Source: Nevskia sp.
Lineage (GTDB): Bacteria; Pseudomonadota; Gammaproteobacteria; Nevskiales; Nevskiaceae
NCBI GenBank assembly: GCA_019689635.1
Contig: JADGHB010000021.1
Location: 1-43,282, forward strand
DNA: 43,282 nucleotides
Direction: 5' to 3'
In this document: positions 16,561 to 25,355 of the stretch, piece after piece
Numbering within the stretch: the stretch's first letter is position 1
Layout: every line of letters starts with the position of its first letter
The notes under the pieces: model-generated
What the model saw: the letters and a program-made list of their open reading frames with translations, nothing else
The model's database searches: none
Told to the model about the DNA's origin: nothing
Translations under genes and position numbers: made by a program

Positions 16561-17202
16561 CTACAAAAGCAGTCGGTGCTTGAGCGCCACGTGCACCAGC
16601 TCGACGTCGCGGTCGACGCCCAGCTTGTGCTTGATCAGCGAGTGGTAATTGGCCACCGTCTTGGCGCTGAGCTTCAAGATCCGCGCGATCTCGCCGCTGG
16701 TGCGTCCTTTGACCAAAAGCCGGAAGATCTCGAATTCGCGCGCGCTCAGCCGGTGCATCGGGTGGTCGTCGCCGGCGAGCTTGAGCAGGGCCAGCGCCCG
16801 CGCGATGTCCGCGCTGAGATAGATCCGGCCCGCCGCCACCTCGGCCACCGCCTCGGCGAGGACTTCGGGTGCGCTGCTCTTGGTGACGTAACCGCGGGCG
16901 CCCAGCAGCAGCGCGCGCTCGGCCAGCGCGGGATCCTCGTGCATGCTGAACACCAGGACGCGCGCTCCGGCATCGCGCGCCAGCGCGCGTCGGATGAACT
17001 CCAAACCGCTCGTGCCGGACATGGACAGATCCAGCACCACCACGTCGGGGGCGAGCGCGAGAAACCGGGCGTAGGCCTCCTCGCCGTCGCCGGCCTCGGC
17101 CACGATCTGGATGCGCCCGCGCTGTTCCAGCAAGCGCCGGAACCCCGCGCGCACCACCGCGTGATCGTCCACCAGCAGGACGCGCAGCGTCTTTGCGTTC
17201 AC
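16561..17202 (-). CDS. NarL/FixJ-family response regulator
   Basis: A 213-residue two-component regulator. The receiver domain (about 5-122) shows the acidic pair D12/D13, the phosphorylation site D58 (VVVLDLSM), and the conserved K108 (GYVTKSS). A LuxR-type helix-turn-helix follows (about 147-205: LSAREFEIFRLLVKGRTSGEIARIL..SAKTVANYHSLIKHKLG). The start is GTG at 17202, because it overlaps the stop of the histidine kinase by four bases (GTGA) and places the receiver at the amino end. The open frame continues upstream but only into kinase-coding DNA. It is the cognate partner of the adjacent kinase and third in a TonB receptor-kinase-regulator group. Its targets are unknown; the receptor gene is an obvious candidate. 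Confidence 0.92.
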   Translation of the reverse strand: MNAKTLRVLLVDDHAVVRAGFRRLLEQRGRIQIVAEAGDGEEAYARFLALAPDVVVLDLSMSGTSGLEFIRRALARDAGARVLVFSMHEDPALAERALLLGARGYVTKSSAPEVLAEAVAEVAAGRIYLSADIARALALLKLAGDDHPMHRLSAREFEIFRLLVKGRTSGEIARILKLSAKTVANYHSLIKHKLGVDRDVELVHVALKHRLLL

Positions 17203-18629
17203 GCGACGATCGATTCCATGGGCAGCGAAATCCGTATGCGCGTGCCCGCTCCCGGCGCGGTATCGATCCGGCACTCGCCGCCGAGCGCCTGCACCCGCTC
17301 GCGCAGCCCGCGCAAGCCGTAACCGCCCTGGGCGCGGTCGGCATCAAAACCGCGGCCGTCGTCGGCCACGCACAGCTCCAGCCGCGGCCGGCCGCCGGCC
17401 CTGCCGCAAGCGGCCACGACTTCGACACGGCTTGCGCTGGCGTGGCGCACCACGTTGGTCAGACACTCCTGCGCCGCGCGGTAAGCGGTCATCGCGTTTT
17501 CGTCGCTCACGCCATCGAGGGTGCCAACCACGCGCAGCTTGCAGTGCAAGCGCGGATGGCGCGCCGAAAACTCGGCGACCAGGGTGCGCAAGGCCGACTC
17601 CAGGCCGAGCTCGTCCAGCGCCGGCGGACGCAGCCGGCGCAACATGCCGCGCAGCAGAGCGTGGATGCGCCCGGCAAGCTCCACGATCGCCGCGGCGCTT
17701 TCGCGCACCACCACCGGGACCTCCTCGGCGCCGCGGATCGCCGCCCCCTCGGCGTGGATCGCGGCGATGCACTGGCCGAGCTCGTCGTGCAGCTCGCGGG
17801 CCAGCCGGCGGCGCTCGGCCTCCTGGGCATCGATCAGGCGTCGCGTCAGGCGCCGGTTATCCTCGATGCTGCACTCCAGCGCCGAGGCCATGTGGTTGAA
17901 GCCGGTGCCGAGGCGGCTCAGTTCCGGCAGCGCGAAGACCGGCAGGCGCGCGCGCAGGTTGCCGCGCTCGATTTCGGCCAAGGCGTGGAGAATCTGCTCC
18001 ACCGGTCGCATCGCCCGCGCCACGGCCCACCACACGAGCAAATTGACCAGAACGAAAAACGCCCCCAAGAGCTCCAGCAGGCCGCGCGAAATGACCCAGA
18101 TCTCGTCGGTTTCGTAAGCGGGATCGGGGTGCATCACCCAGGTGCCCAGCGTCGTTCCGCCGAGCTGCACCGGACGCCGGGCATCAGGCATTGGCGGCGA
18201 GGCGGCGCGCACCAGAGCGCTGAACCAGCGCGGCGCCAGCGGCGCATGCCGCGAGCCCGCGGCACTGACTTCGCGCAGTCGGCCTTGCGCATCGTAGAAC
18301 TGCACTTCGATATGGCGCACGCCCTGCAGCCGGTCGAGGTGGAAGGGCGCGCCGTCCCGCGCCTCGGTTTCGGGATGATCGGCCAGCACGTCGAGCTCGG
18401 CGTCGAGGTAGTGCTCGGTCAGATTCATCGCCGAGCGCACCTCGGCACGGATGTCGTCGCGGGCGCGCTCGACGACGAACACGCCGGCGACGAGCGCGAT
18501 CAGCGCGATCAGCGCGGTGATCAGCAGGCACAGCCGCAGCTTGAGACTCGGCGCGCGGCGAAAGAAAACCGGCGCTCGCGCCGACGATGCGGACTCCGGC
18601 TCGCAGGATGCGTCGAGACGAACGTGCAC
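17199..18629 (-). CDS. Sensor histidine kinase with LapD/MoxY-type N-terminus
   Basis: A 476-residue membrane kinase. Two transmembrane helices (about 30-53 and 183-205) flank a periplasmic domain whose pattern (D.A..L...GVRHIEVQFYDAQGRL, then DP.YE..EIW) resembles the LapD_MoxY_N sensor family, named after the methanol-utilisation sensor MoxY. A HAMP region follows (about 206-258), then a HisKA_3 domain with phospho-accepting H281 (RRLARELHDELGQ), and a HATPase domain (N in QECLTNVVRHA, DDGRGFD, GYGLRGLRERV). The chosen GTG start at 18629 has GAGGAG six bases upstream. A frame-compatible TTG 75 bases earlier has weaker support. The signal sensed is unknown. The gene follows a TonB-dependent receptor and overlaps its response regulator. 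Confidence 0.88.
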   Translation of the reverse strand: MHVRLDASCEPESASSARAPVFFRRAPSLKLRLCLLITALIALIALVAGVFVVERARDDIRAEVRSAMNLTEHYLDAELDVLADHPETEARDGAPFHLDRLQGVRHIEVQFYDAQGRLREVSAAGSRHAPLAPRWFSALVRAASPPMPDARRPVQLGGTTLGTWVMHPDPAYETDEIWVISRGLLELLGAFFVLVNLLVWWAVARAMRPVEQILHALAEIERGNLRARLPVFALPELSRLGTGFNHMASALECSIEDNRRLTRRLIDAQEAERRRLARELHDELGQCIAAIHAEGAAIRGAEEVPVVVRESAAAIVELAGRIHALLRGMLRRLRPPALDELGLESALRTLVAEFSARHPRLHCKLRVVGTLDGVSDENAMTAYRAAQECLTNVVRHASASRVEVVAACGRAGGRPRLELCVADDGRGFDADRAQGGYGLRGLRERVQALGGECRIDTAPGAGTRIRISLPMESIVA

Positions 18630-18723
18630 GCAGTGCTCCTCGCCATACGCGCCTTGCGGCGCTGCGCGTCCATCATAGGCGGTTCGCTTGCGTGGCGGCC
18701 CCAAGCCTGTCAGTCACGGGCCC

Positions 18724-21120
18724 CTAATCCCAGGCCGCACGCAGCCCGACCCACACCGCGCGCGGCGCCGCCGGCGACACGGCGTTTTCGGTGGTCCAGT
18801 CGTCGGGATTGGCGCGGAAGCTGCCGTCGGGATTGAATACGTTCTGGCTGAGCAGGCCGGAGGTGGCGTAGTCGCGGTCCAACAGGTTGGCGACTTGCAA
18901 ATAGGCGTCGAGCCAGCGCATCAGCCGGTAGTCGCTGCGCAACCCGACCACGGCATAACCGCCGATGCGGCCGCTGCCGAGCACGGTGGTGCCCTGCCCG
19001 TTGGTCGCGCCGGCCCGGTTGGCGTTGTTCTCGTTGCCGCGCAGGAAGGCTCCCGAGGACACCAGCAGGTCGGCGCCGACGTTCCAGCGCCGCGTCAGCG
19101 CATAGTCGAGGATCAGCCGGCCGGTGTGGCGCGGGATCAGCGGGATGCGGTCGCCGGCTTGGACTTCGATCACGCCGTTGGCGTCGGCGCTGCTGTTGTT
19201 GGCGCCGGACACCGGAAAACTCGACTGGTAGCTGGCATCCACGAAGCTGTAGGAGAGCCGCCAGTCGAGCCGGCGCAGGCGGCCGCTCAGACCCAGATCC
19301 AGGCCCTGCCGCCGCGTGTCGCCGACGTTGGCGAAATAGCCCTGGCCGTTGAGCGTGGAGGTGGTGATGAACTGGATGTCGTCGGCGTTGTGGGTATGGA
19401 ACAGTCCCAGGTTCCAGCGCAGCCGGCGACCGGCGATTGCGCCGCGCGCGCCGAACTCGATGGTCCGCGCCACCACCTGCGCCAGGGGCGGATCCCCGGC
19501 GAAAGCGTTGGGCAGGCCGCAGGGAAAGCTCGGATCGGCGCAGCCCAGCTCGATCACGGTGGGCGCGCGGCTGCCTTCGTTGTAGTTCGCGAAAACGGTG
19601 AGCGCCTCGCTCGGCGCGAGCGTGAAGCCCAGCGCCGGATTCAAGCGGTGAAAGGCATGCGCGCCGGTGAGGGGATGACTCGCCCCGCTATCCGGATCGA
19701 AGCTGGCGCCGGAGAGCGTCTCCACCGTGCGGTTGTAGCGCGCCGAGGCGATCAGATGCAGCCAGCGGCTCGGCGACAGCGTGTCGGTGAAATAAGCGCC
19801 CAGGCTCTGGCTGGTCCCGTAGAGCGCGACCGTCGTTTCGGGCGCGCCGGTGGCCACGGTCGAGTGATCCGCCGTCAGGCGCGCCGCTTGCTGGAATTGT
19901 TCGTAGCCATCGCGTCCGCGATCGAATCCGGCGCCGACCACCGCCAGGTTGTCGAGCCCGAACACCGGCCGGGCGTCGCTGAGCTGCACCCCGGCGCCCA
20001 GCCGGCGTTGGGTGAGGTGACCGCCGTTGTCGATGCCGTTTTCGCCGGCCAGTTCCGCCGCGGCGCAGGCGTTCGGGTCCGCCGCGCCGGCGCAGGCGCC
20101 GCCCGGCGCAATCAGATTTGCGTAGTCATCGGCGTAGTTGTCGTTGATGTCGCCGTTGAAGGTGCGGGTGTCGAGTTGGCGGTAGTAGAGATTGCCGGAC
20201 AGCGCCAGGCTTTCGCCGAGGGCCTGCGAGGCGGTGGCGGTGACGAAGTTGAGATGATTCCGGGTATTGTCCGGCGCGGTGAAGATCGACGCGCGGCGGT
20301 AGGCGAGCAGGCTTTCGGGCGTGGTCCCGTTCCCGGTCAGGTTGGTGTCGGCGAAGGCGTAGCTCAAATCGACGTCGGTGTCTTCGTCCTGCCAGCCGAC
20401 CTTGCCGAAAAGCTGGCGCACGTGCGAGGCGGACAAATCGCGCCAGCCGTCCTCGTCGAAATAGTTGCCGGTCAGGAAGTAGTCGAACTTCCCGGCGCTG
20501 CCGCCGGTGGTCGCGGTGAACTGCCGCCGACCGAAGGAGCCGCCGGAAGCTTCCAGCTCGGTGCCCGGATCCTCGGCGCCGCTCTTGGTCTGGATCGACA
20601 GCGCGCCTCCCAGCGTGTTGAGACCATAGACCGGATTGGAGCCGGGAACCAGCGTCACCGAGGCGATCGCCGACTCCGGGAGCAAGTCCCAGTTCACCAC
20701 GTCGCCGAAGGACTCGTTGACCCGGACTCCGTCCTGGTACACCGACAAGCCCTCGGGCGTGCCCAGCAGCGGCGAGGCGGTGAAGCCGTGGAAGTTGACG
20801 TCGGGCTGGAAGGGATTGTCCTGGCTGGCGTTGACGTTGATGCCGCCGAAACCGGCGTTCAAATAATCCGCCAGGGTCAGCGACTGCTGCCGGCGCAGGT
20901 CTTTGCTGGTGGCGGTCTGCACGTCGGCCGGCACTTGATCGAGCGGCGTGCCCAGCCCCGGCAGCGGCGCCACGCCGATCACCTCCACGCCGCCGAGCTG
21001 GGTGGGCGCTTCGTTGCGCGCGGCGACCGCGTCTCGCCCATCGTCCTCGGCGTGTGCCGGGAACAAGCTCAGTACGGCGGCAAGCGATAGCAGGCGCATC
21101 CAGGTCCGCAGACCTCGCAT
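18724..21120 (-). CDS. TonB-dependent outer-membrane receptor
   Basis: A 798-residue receptor. The signal peptide (1 to about 23, ending AHA) is followed by a short linker with a TonB-box-like VEVIGV. The plug domain (about 45-170) holds VYQDGVRVNESFGDVVNW and VTLVPGSNPVYGLNTLGGALSIQTKSG. The rest is a large barrel with long loops. The chain ends AAWD, with the aromatic residue second to last rather than last. The start is ATG at 21120 because GGGGAGGAG lies just upstream; the frame is open further but without a signal sequence. No extra N-terminal signalling domain (FecA type) is seen. The substrate is unknown: siderophore, metal complex or organic ligand. The adjacent kinase and regulator on the same strand suggest receptor-linked two-component control. 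A 14-base GC palindrome lies at 21181-21194 in the upstream gap. Confidence 0.9.
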   Translation of the reverse strand: MRGLRTWMRLLSLAAVLSLFPAHAEDDGRDAVAARNEAPTQLGGVEVIGVAPLPGLGTPLDQVPADVQTATSKDLRRQQSLTLADYLNAGFGGINVNASQDNPFQPDVNFHGFTASPLLGTPEGLSVYQDGVRVNESFGDVVNWDLLPESAIASVTLVPGSNPVYGLNTLGGALSIQTKSGAEDPGTELEASGGSFGRRQFTATTGGSAGKFDYFLTGNYFDEDGWRDLSASHVRQLFGKVGWQDEDTDVDLSYAFADTNLTGNGTTPESLLAYRRASIFTAPDNTRNHLNFVTATASQALGESLALSGNLYYRQLDTRTFNGDINDNYADDYANLIAPGGACAGAADPNACAAAELAGENGIDNGGHLTQRRLGAGVQLSDARPVFGLDNLAVVGAGFDRGRDGYEQFQQAARLTADHSTVATGAPETTVALYGTSQSLGAYFTDTLSPSRWLHLIASARYNRTVETLSGASFDPDSGASHPLTGAHAFHRLNPALGFTLAPSEALTVFANYNEGSRAPTVIELGCADPSFPCGLPNAFAGDPPLAQVVARTIEFGARGAIAGRRLRWNLGLFHTHNADDIQFITTSTLNGQGYFANVGDTRRQGLDLGLSGRLRRLDWRLSYSFVDASYQSSFPVSGANNSSADANGVIEVQAGDRIPLIPRHTGRLILDYALTRRWNVGADLLVSSGAFLRGNENNANRAGATNGQGTTVLGSGRIGGYAVVGLRSDYRLMRWLDAYLQVANLLDRDYATSGLLSQNVFNPDGSFRANPDDWTTENAVSPAAPRAVWVGLRAAWD

Positions 21121-21293
21121 GGACTCCTCCCCTGTTTTTGAGGCACGCGGGTGCATGCCGATCTCGATATTGAAACAGCACGGCGCCGGCGCCGATAGCG
21201 GAGAATTCCCGACGGACGCCGGGAGTTTTTCCCGGACCGCGCACGGACACGCAGCCACCGTCCGGCGTTCGACGCCCGGGCCAGACGAAAATT

Positions 21294-21536
21294 TCAGGAT
21301 GCTTTGCGCGTCGGCTGCATGCGTGCGGCAAGCCGCGCCACTGCTTCGCGCGGCACGGGATCGAGGCCCTCGCCGCCGGTCTGCTCCAGATGCGCGGCGA
21401 TCTGCGCCCGCATGCGGGGATCCCAGAAGCGCAGGAGATGATTGAGAACGCCATTGACGGCGTCTTCGCGCTGCGGTTCGACCTCGAAATAATGACCGAT
21501 GTCGTTGGCCATCTCGATCAGACGTTCGACGTTCAT
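21294..21536 (-). CDS. fdsD: Formate dehydrogenase delta subunit
   Basis: An 80-residue protein matching the small FdsD subunit of soluble NAD-dependent formate dehydrogenases: IEMANDIGHYF at the amino end, then NGVLNHLLRFWDPRMRAQIAAHL. It is the last gene of the operon, and its ATG overlaps the fdhD stop (ATGA). In characterised systems this subunit is needed for a mature active enzyme, though it has no cofactor. Identification rests on the motif and on its canonical place in the operon. Confidence 0.9.
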   Translation of the reverse strand: MNVERLIEMANDIGHYFEVEPQREDAVNGVLNHLLRFWDPRMRAQIAAHLEQTGGEGLDPVPREAVARLAARMQPTRKAS

Positions 21537-22414
21537 GCAGCGACCGCTCCTTCGGTCACCGGCGCGCTCGCGCTGTCGGCGATGCGCGCGGGACAGGCAT
21601 AAATCACATGGTCCTCGCCACGCGCGAAGCCGACCAGGGTCAAGCCCGCCGCCTCGGCCACCGCGATCGCGTAGTCGGTCGGTGCCGAGATCGCGGCCAG
21701 CATGGGCATGCCGGCCATCGCGGCTTTGAGGGCCATCTCGTAGCTGGCGCGGCTGGTGACCACACAGAACCCGCGCGCGGTATCCGCTCCGGCCGCGTAC
21801 AGCGCGCCGATCAGCTTGTCCAGCGCATTGTGCCGGCCGACGTCTTCGCGCACGCACCGCAGCCGGCCGTCCGCCGTCGCCCAGGCGGCGGCGTGGGTGG
21901 CGCCGGTGGCGGCGTTGAGCGGCTGACAGCGGCGCAGCTCCGCCAGCGCGCGCGCCAGCGCCGCGCCGGTCACCCTCTCGCCGGCCGGTACGCGGCGCGG
22001 CGCGCGGAGCGCTTCGGCAATGCTTTCGGCGCCGCATAGACCGCAACCGGTGCGGCCGGCGAGACTGCGTCGCCGCGCGCGCAACGATTCGTGCCGCGCC
22101 GGCGGAATGCGCAGCCGGATTTCGTAGCCTTCGCGAGGCGGATCGAAACCGAGCGGAATCACGTCCAGCGCCTGCACCTCGGCGAGGGTCTCGATCACGC
22201 CCTCGCTGAGCGAAAAGCCGCGCGCGAAATCTTCCAGATCGCGCGGCGTGGCCATCATCACGGCGTGCGGCTCGCCGTTATAGATCAGGGCGATCGGCGT
22301 TTCCTGCGCGACGCGATCCTCGACGCGGGCGAGCTGGCCCGCGCGCCGGGCGAGCACCGAGCGCGGCGCCCAGCCCGGCGCGGGCGCGCCGGAATCACTT
22401 GACGGCGAGCGCAT
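21533..22414 (-). CDS. fdhD: Formate dehydrogenase accessory sulfurtransferase FdhD
   Basis: A 293-residue FdhD/FdsC-type sulfur carrier that passes sulfur from a cysteine desulfurase to the bis-MGD cofactor of the formate dehydrogenase. The mobile-loop cysteine pair is C124 and C127 in TGCGLCG. The other conserved blocks are REDVGRHNALDKLIG, VVTSRASYEM and DLEDFARGFSLSEGVI. Its start lies 20 bases inside the end of fdsA and its stop overlaps fdsD, so all are translated together. The name fdsC is used in Cupriavidus-type operons. Confidence 0.95.
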   Translation of the reverse strand: MRSPSSDSGAPAPGWAPRSVLARRAGQLARVEDRVAQETPIALIYNGEPHAVMMATPRDLEDFARGFSLSEGVIETLAEVQALDVIPLGFDPPREGYEIRLRIPPARHESLRARRRSLAGRTGCGLCGAESIAEALRAPRRVPAGERVTGAALARALAELRRCQPLNAATGATHAAAWATADGRLRCVREDVGRHNALDKLIGALYAAGADTARGFCVVTSRASYEMALKAAMAGMPMLAAISAPTDYAIAVAEAAGLTLVGFARGEDHVIYACPARIADSASAPVTEGAVAA

Positions 22415-25340
22415 CGCTGGCCTGGTGCAGCAGTTGTTCCTGCCGCTCGCTGAACCGCTGGTGACGACGCTGCCATTCGGAGGGCTGATTCACGCGCGTC
22501 ACTTGCACGGCGGTGACCTTGTACTCCGGACAATTGGTGGCCCAATCGGAGTTCTCGGTCGTCACCACGTTGGCGCCGGAGTCCGGGAAGTGGAAGGTGG
22601 TATAGACCACGCCCGGCTGCATGCGCGCGCTGATGCAGGCCCGCAACACGGTTTCGCCGGCGCGGCTGGCCAGAGCCACCCAGTCCCCGTCCCGGATGCC
22701 GCGCTCCTCGGCATCGTGCGGGTGGATCTCCAGCAGGTCCTCGGCGTGCCAGGCGACGTTCTCGGTGCGGCGCGTCTGGGCGCCGACGTTGTACTGCGAC
22801 AGGATGCGGCCGGTGGTGAGCAGCAGGGGGAAACGCGCGTTGACTTTCTCGCGCGTCGGCACGTAGGGCGTGAGCATGAAACGGCCCCGACCGCGCACGA
22901 ACTGGTCCACGTGCATGACCGGCGTGCCTTCCGGATGTTCGTCGTCGCACGGCCACTGCACGCTGCCCAGGCGATCGAGCTTCTCGAAGCTGATGCCGCG
23001 CATGGTGGGCGTCAGCCGCGCGATCTCGTCGAGAATCTCGCCGGCGTGCCGGTAGTTCATGGGATAGCCCAGGGCGTTGGACAGCAGCTGGGTGATCTCC
23101 CAGTCGGCATAGCCCGCCCGCGGGCGCATCACCTGGCGCACGCGCGACACGCGCCGCTCGGCATTGGTGAAGGTGCCGTCCTTCTCCAGGAAGGAGCTGC
23201 CAGGCAGGAAGACGTGGGCGTACTTGGCGGTCTCGTTGAGGAACAGATCCTGCACCACCACGCATTCCATGGCGCGCAGCGCGGCGGTGACGTGCTGGGT
23301 GTTGGGATCGGACTGCGCGATGTCCTCGCCTTCCAGGTAGAGTCCCTTGAAGCTGCCGTCGAGCGCGGCCTCGAACATGTTGGGAATGCGCAGGCCGGGC
23401 TCGGGCCACAGCTCCACGCCCCAGGCCTTCTCGAACTCGGCCCGCACCTGGGGATCGGAGATGTGACGGTAGCCGGTCAGCTCGTGCGGGAAGGAACCCA
23501 TGTCGCAGGAACCCTGCACGTTGTTCTGGCCGCGCAGCGGGTTGACGCCCACGCCTTCGCGGCCGATGTTGCCGGTGGCCATGGCCAGGTTGGCCAGCGC
23601 CATCACGGCGGTCGAACCCTGGCTGTGCTCGGTGACGCCCAGGCCGTAGTAGATCGCGCTATTGATGCGCCCGTTCGGACCGCTGCCGCAGCCTTGCGGC
23701 AGGCTGGCGCCGGCGTACAGCCGCGCCGCCTCGCGCACCAGCCGCGCCGGCACTCCCGTTTCCGCTTCCAAGGCTTCCGGCGAGTTCTCCGCCTTGGCGA
23801 CGAAGCTGCGCCAGCGCTCGAAGGCGGGCTGTTCGCAGCGCGCGGCGACGAAGGCTTCGTCCACCAGGCCTTCGGTGACGATCACGTGGGCGAGCGCGTT
23901 GAGCACCGCGACGTTGGTGCCCGGGCGCAGTTGCAGATGATAGTCGGCCTGAATGTGCGGCGTTCTGACCAGATCGATCTTGCGCGGATCGATGACGATC
24001 AGCCGCGCGCCGCCGTTGCGCGCGTCGGTGCGCAGGCGCTGCTTGAGATGCGAGGCGAACACCGGGTGCGCATCGGTGGGGTTGGCGCCGATCACCAGAA
24101 TCACGTCGGCCCGCTCCACGGAATCGAAGTCCTGGGTGCCGGCGGATTCGCCCAGCGTGCTTTTCAAACCATAGCCGGTGGGCGAATGGCACACGCGCGC
24201 GCAGGTGTCGGTGTTGTTATTGCGGAAAGCGGCGCGCACCAGCTTCTGCACCAGGTAGGTCTCCTCGTTGGTGCAGCGGCTCGAGGTGATGGCCCCCACC
24301 GAAAAGCGGCCGTACTGCGCCTGCAGGCGCTTGAACTCGGAGGCGGCGTAACCGATCGCCTCCTCCCAGCTCACCGGCTTCCAGGGATCGTCAATGCTCT
24401 TGCGGATCATCGGCGTGAGAATGCGGTCGGGATGGTTCGCGTAGCCGATGGCGAAACGCCCCTTGACGCAGGAATGGCCGTGGTTGGCCTTGCCGTCCTT
24501 GTTCGGCACCATGCGCACCACGGTCTCGCCCTGCATCTCGGCGCGGAACGAACAGCCCACGCCGCAATAGGCGCAGGTCGTGACCAGGCTGTGTTCGGCC
24601 TGGCCGTACTGGATCAATGACTTCTCGACCAGGGCGCCGGTCGGGCAGGCCTGCACGCAGGCGCCGCAGGACACGCACTCCGAGGCGAGGAAGCCCTCGT
24701 CCTGACTGGCGACGACTCTGGAATCGAAGCCGCGGCCCTCAATGGTCAGCGCGAAGGTGCCCTGCACCTCGTCACAGGCACGCACGCAGCGCGAGCAGAC
24801 GATGCATTTGCTCGGATCGAAGGTGAAATACGGATTGCTCTCGTCCTGGGCCACGTAGCGCGGATTGGGCGTGCCGTCGGCGCGCTTGGCGTAAACGTGA
24901 TTATCTCCATCGTAACCGTAGCGCACTTCGCGGATGCCCACCGCACCGGCCATCGCGTGCAATTCGGAGTGCCCGCTGGTCGGACAGGTCAAGGTGTCGC
25001 GCGGGTAGTCGGACAGGTACAGCTCCATCACGCCGCGGCGCAGTTGCGCGAGCTTGGCGTTGTGGGTGGTGACCTTCATGCCCTCCGCCACCGGCGTCGT
25101 GCACGAGGCGGGATAGCCTTTCATGCCTTCGATCTGCACCAGGCACAGCCGGCAGGAACCGAAAGGCTCCAGCGCATCCGTCGCGCACAGCTTGGGCACG
25201 CCGATCCCGGCCAGCAGCGCCGCGCGCAGCACCGAACTGCCCGCGGCCACTCGCACCTGCACGCCGTCGATGCTCAGGTTCACCATCTGGTCCGACGCCG
25301 GGGCCGGCGTACCGTAATCCTTTTCTGCAATCGACCTCAT
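22395..25340 (-). CDS. fdsA: NAD-dependent formate dehydrogenase, alpha (catalytic) subunit
   Basis: A 981-residue molybdenum/tungsten-bis-MGD subunit that oxidises formate to CO2. The N-terminal part holds a [2Fe-2S] site (C52, C63, C66, C80) and NuoG-like and ferredoxin-type [4Fe-4S] clusters (CIVCSRCVRAC and CVSCGACVQAC). A further [4Fe-4S] site (CAYCGVGC) opens the molybdopterin oxidoreductase domain. The metal ligand is a cysteine near residue 382 in DTCARVCHSPTG, so it is not a selenocysteine enzyme. The RGQNNVQGSCDMG and TGRILSQYN blocks are present. AGGAGAG lies eight bases before the ATG. Length and domain order match FdsA of the cytosolic FdsGBAD enzyme. Confidence 0.97.
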   Translation of the reverse strand: MRSIAEKDYGTPAPASDQMVNLSIDGVQVRVAAGSSVLRAALLAGIGVPKLCATDALEPFGSCRLCLVQIEGMKGYPASCTTPVAEGMKVTTHNAKLAQLRRGVMELYLSDYPRDTLTCPTSGHSELHAMAGAVGIREVRYGYDGDNHVYAKRADGTPNPRYVAQDESNPYFTFDPSKCIVCSRCVRACDEVQGTFALTIEGRGFDSRVVASQDEGFLASECVSCGACVQACPTGALVEKSLIQYGQAEHSLVTTCAYCGVGCSFRAEMQGETVVRMVPNKDGKANHGHSCVKGRFAIGYANHPDRILTPMIRKSIDDPWKPVSWEEAIGYAASEFKRLQAQYGRFSVGAITSSRCTNEETYLVQKLVRAAFRNNNTDTCARVCHSPTGYGLKSTLGESAGTQDFDSVERADVILVIGANPTDAHPVFASHLKQRLRTDARNGGARLIVIDPRKIDLVRTPHIQADYHLQLRPGTNVAVLNALAHVIVTEGLVDEAFVAARCEQPAFERWRSFVAKAENSPEALEAETGVPARLVREAARLYAGASLPQGCGSGPNGRINSAIYYGLGVTEHSQGSTAVMALANLAMATGNIGREGVGVNPLRGQNNVQGSCDMGSFPHELTGYRHISDPQVRAEFEKAWGVELWPEPGLRIPNMFEAALDGSFKGLYLEGEDIAQSDPNTQHVTAALRAMECVVVQDLFLNETAKYAHVFLPGSSFLEKDGTFTNAERRVSRVRQVMRPRAGYADWEITQLLSNALGYPMNYRHAGEILDEIARLTPTMRGISFEKLDRLGSVQWPCDDEHPEGTPVMHVDQFVRGRGRFMLTPYVPTREKVNARFPLLLTTGRILSQYNVGAQTRRTENVAWHAEDLLEIHPHDAEERGIRDGDWVALASRAGETVLRACISARMQPGVVYTTFHFPDSGANVVTTENSDWATNCPEYKVTAVQVTRVNQPSEWQRRHQRFSERQEQLLHQASDALAVK

Positions 25341-25355
25341 GACACGCTCTCCTGC

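Noticed and set aside
21181-21194. Self-complementary CG/GC 14-base palindrome upstream of the TonB receptor
   Set aside because: Made of alternating GGC/GCC units common in this high-GC DNA; without further evidence it is not called an operator.
24180-24215. Possible selenocysteine site in formate dehydrogenase
   Set aside because: The metal ligand position is an ordinary TGC cysteine codon in the ARVCHSP motif, with no in-frame TGA.
22425-24620. A 731-codon plus-strand frame across fdsA
   Set aside because: Antisense to a clear molybdenum formate dehydrogenase gene, and with no recognisable domain.
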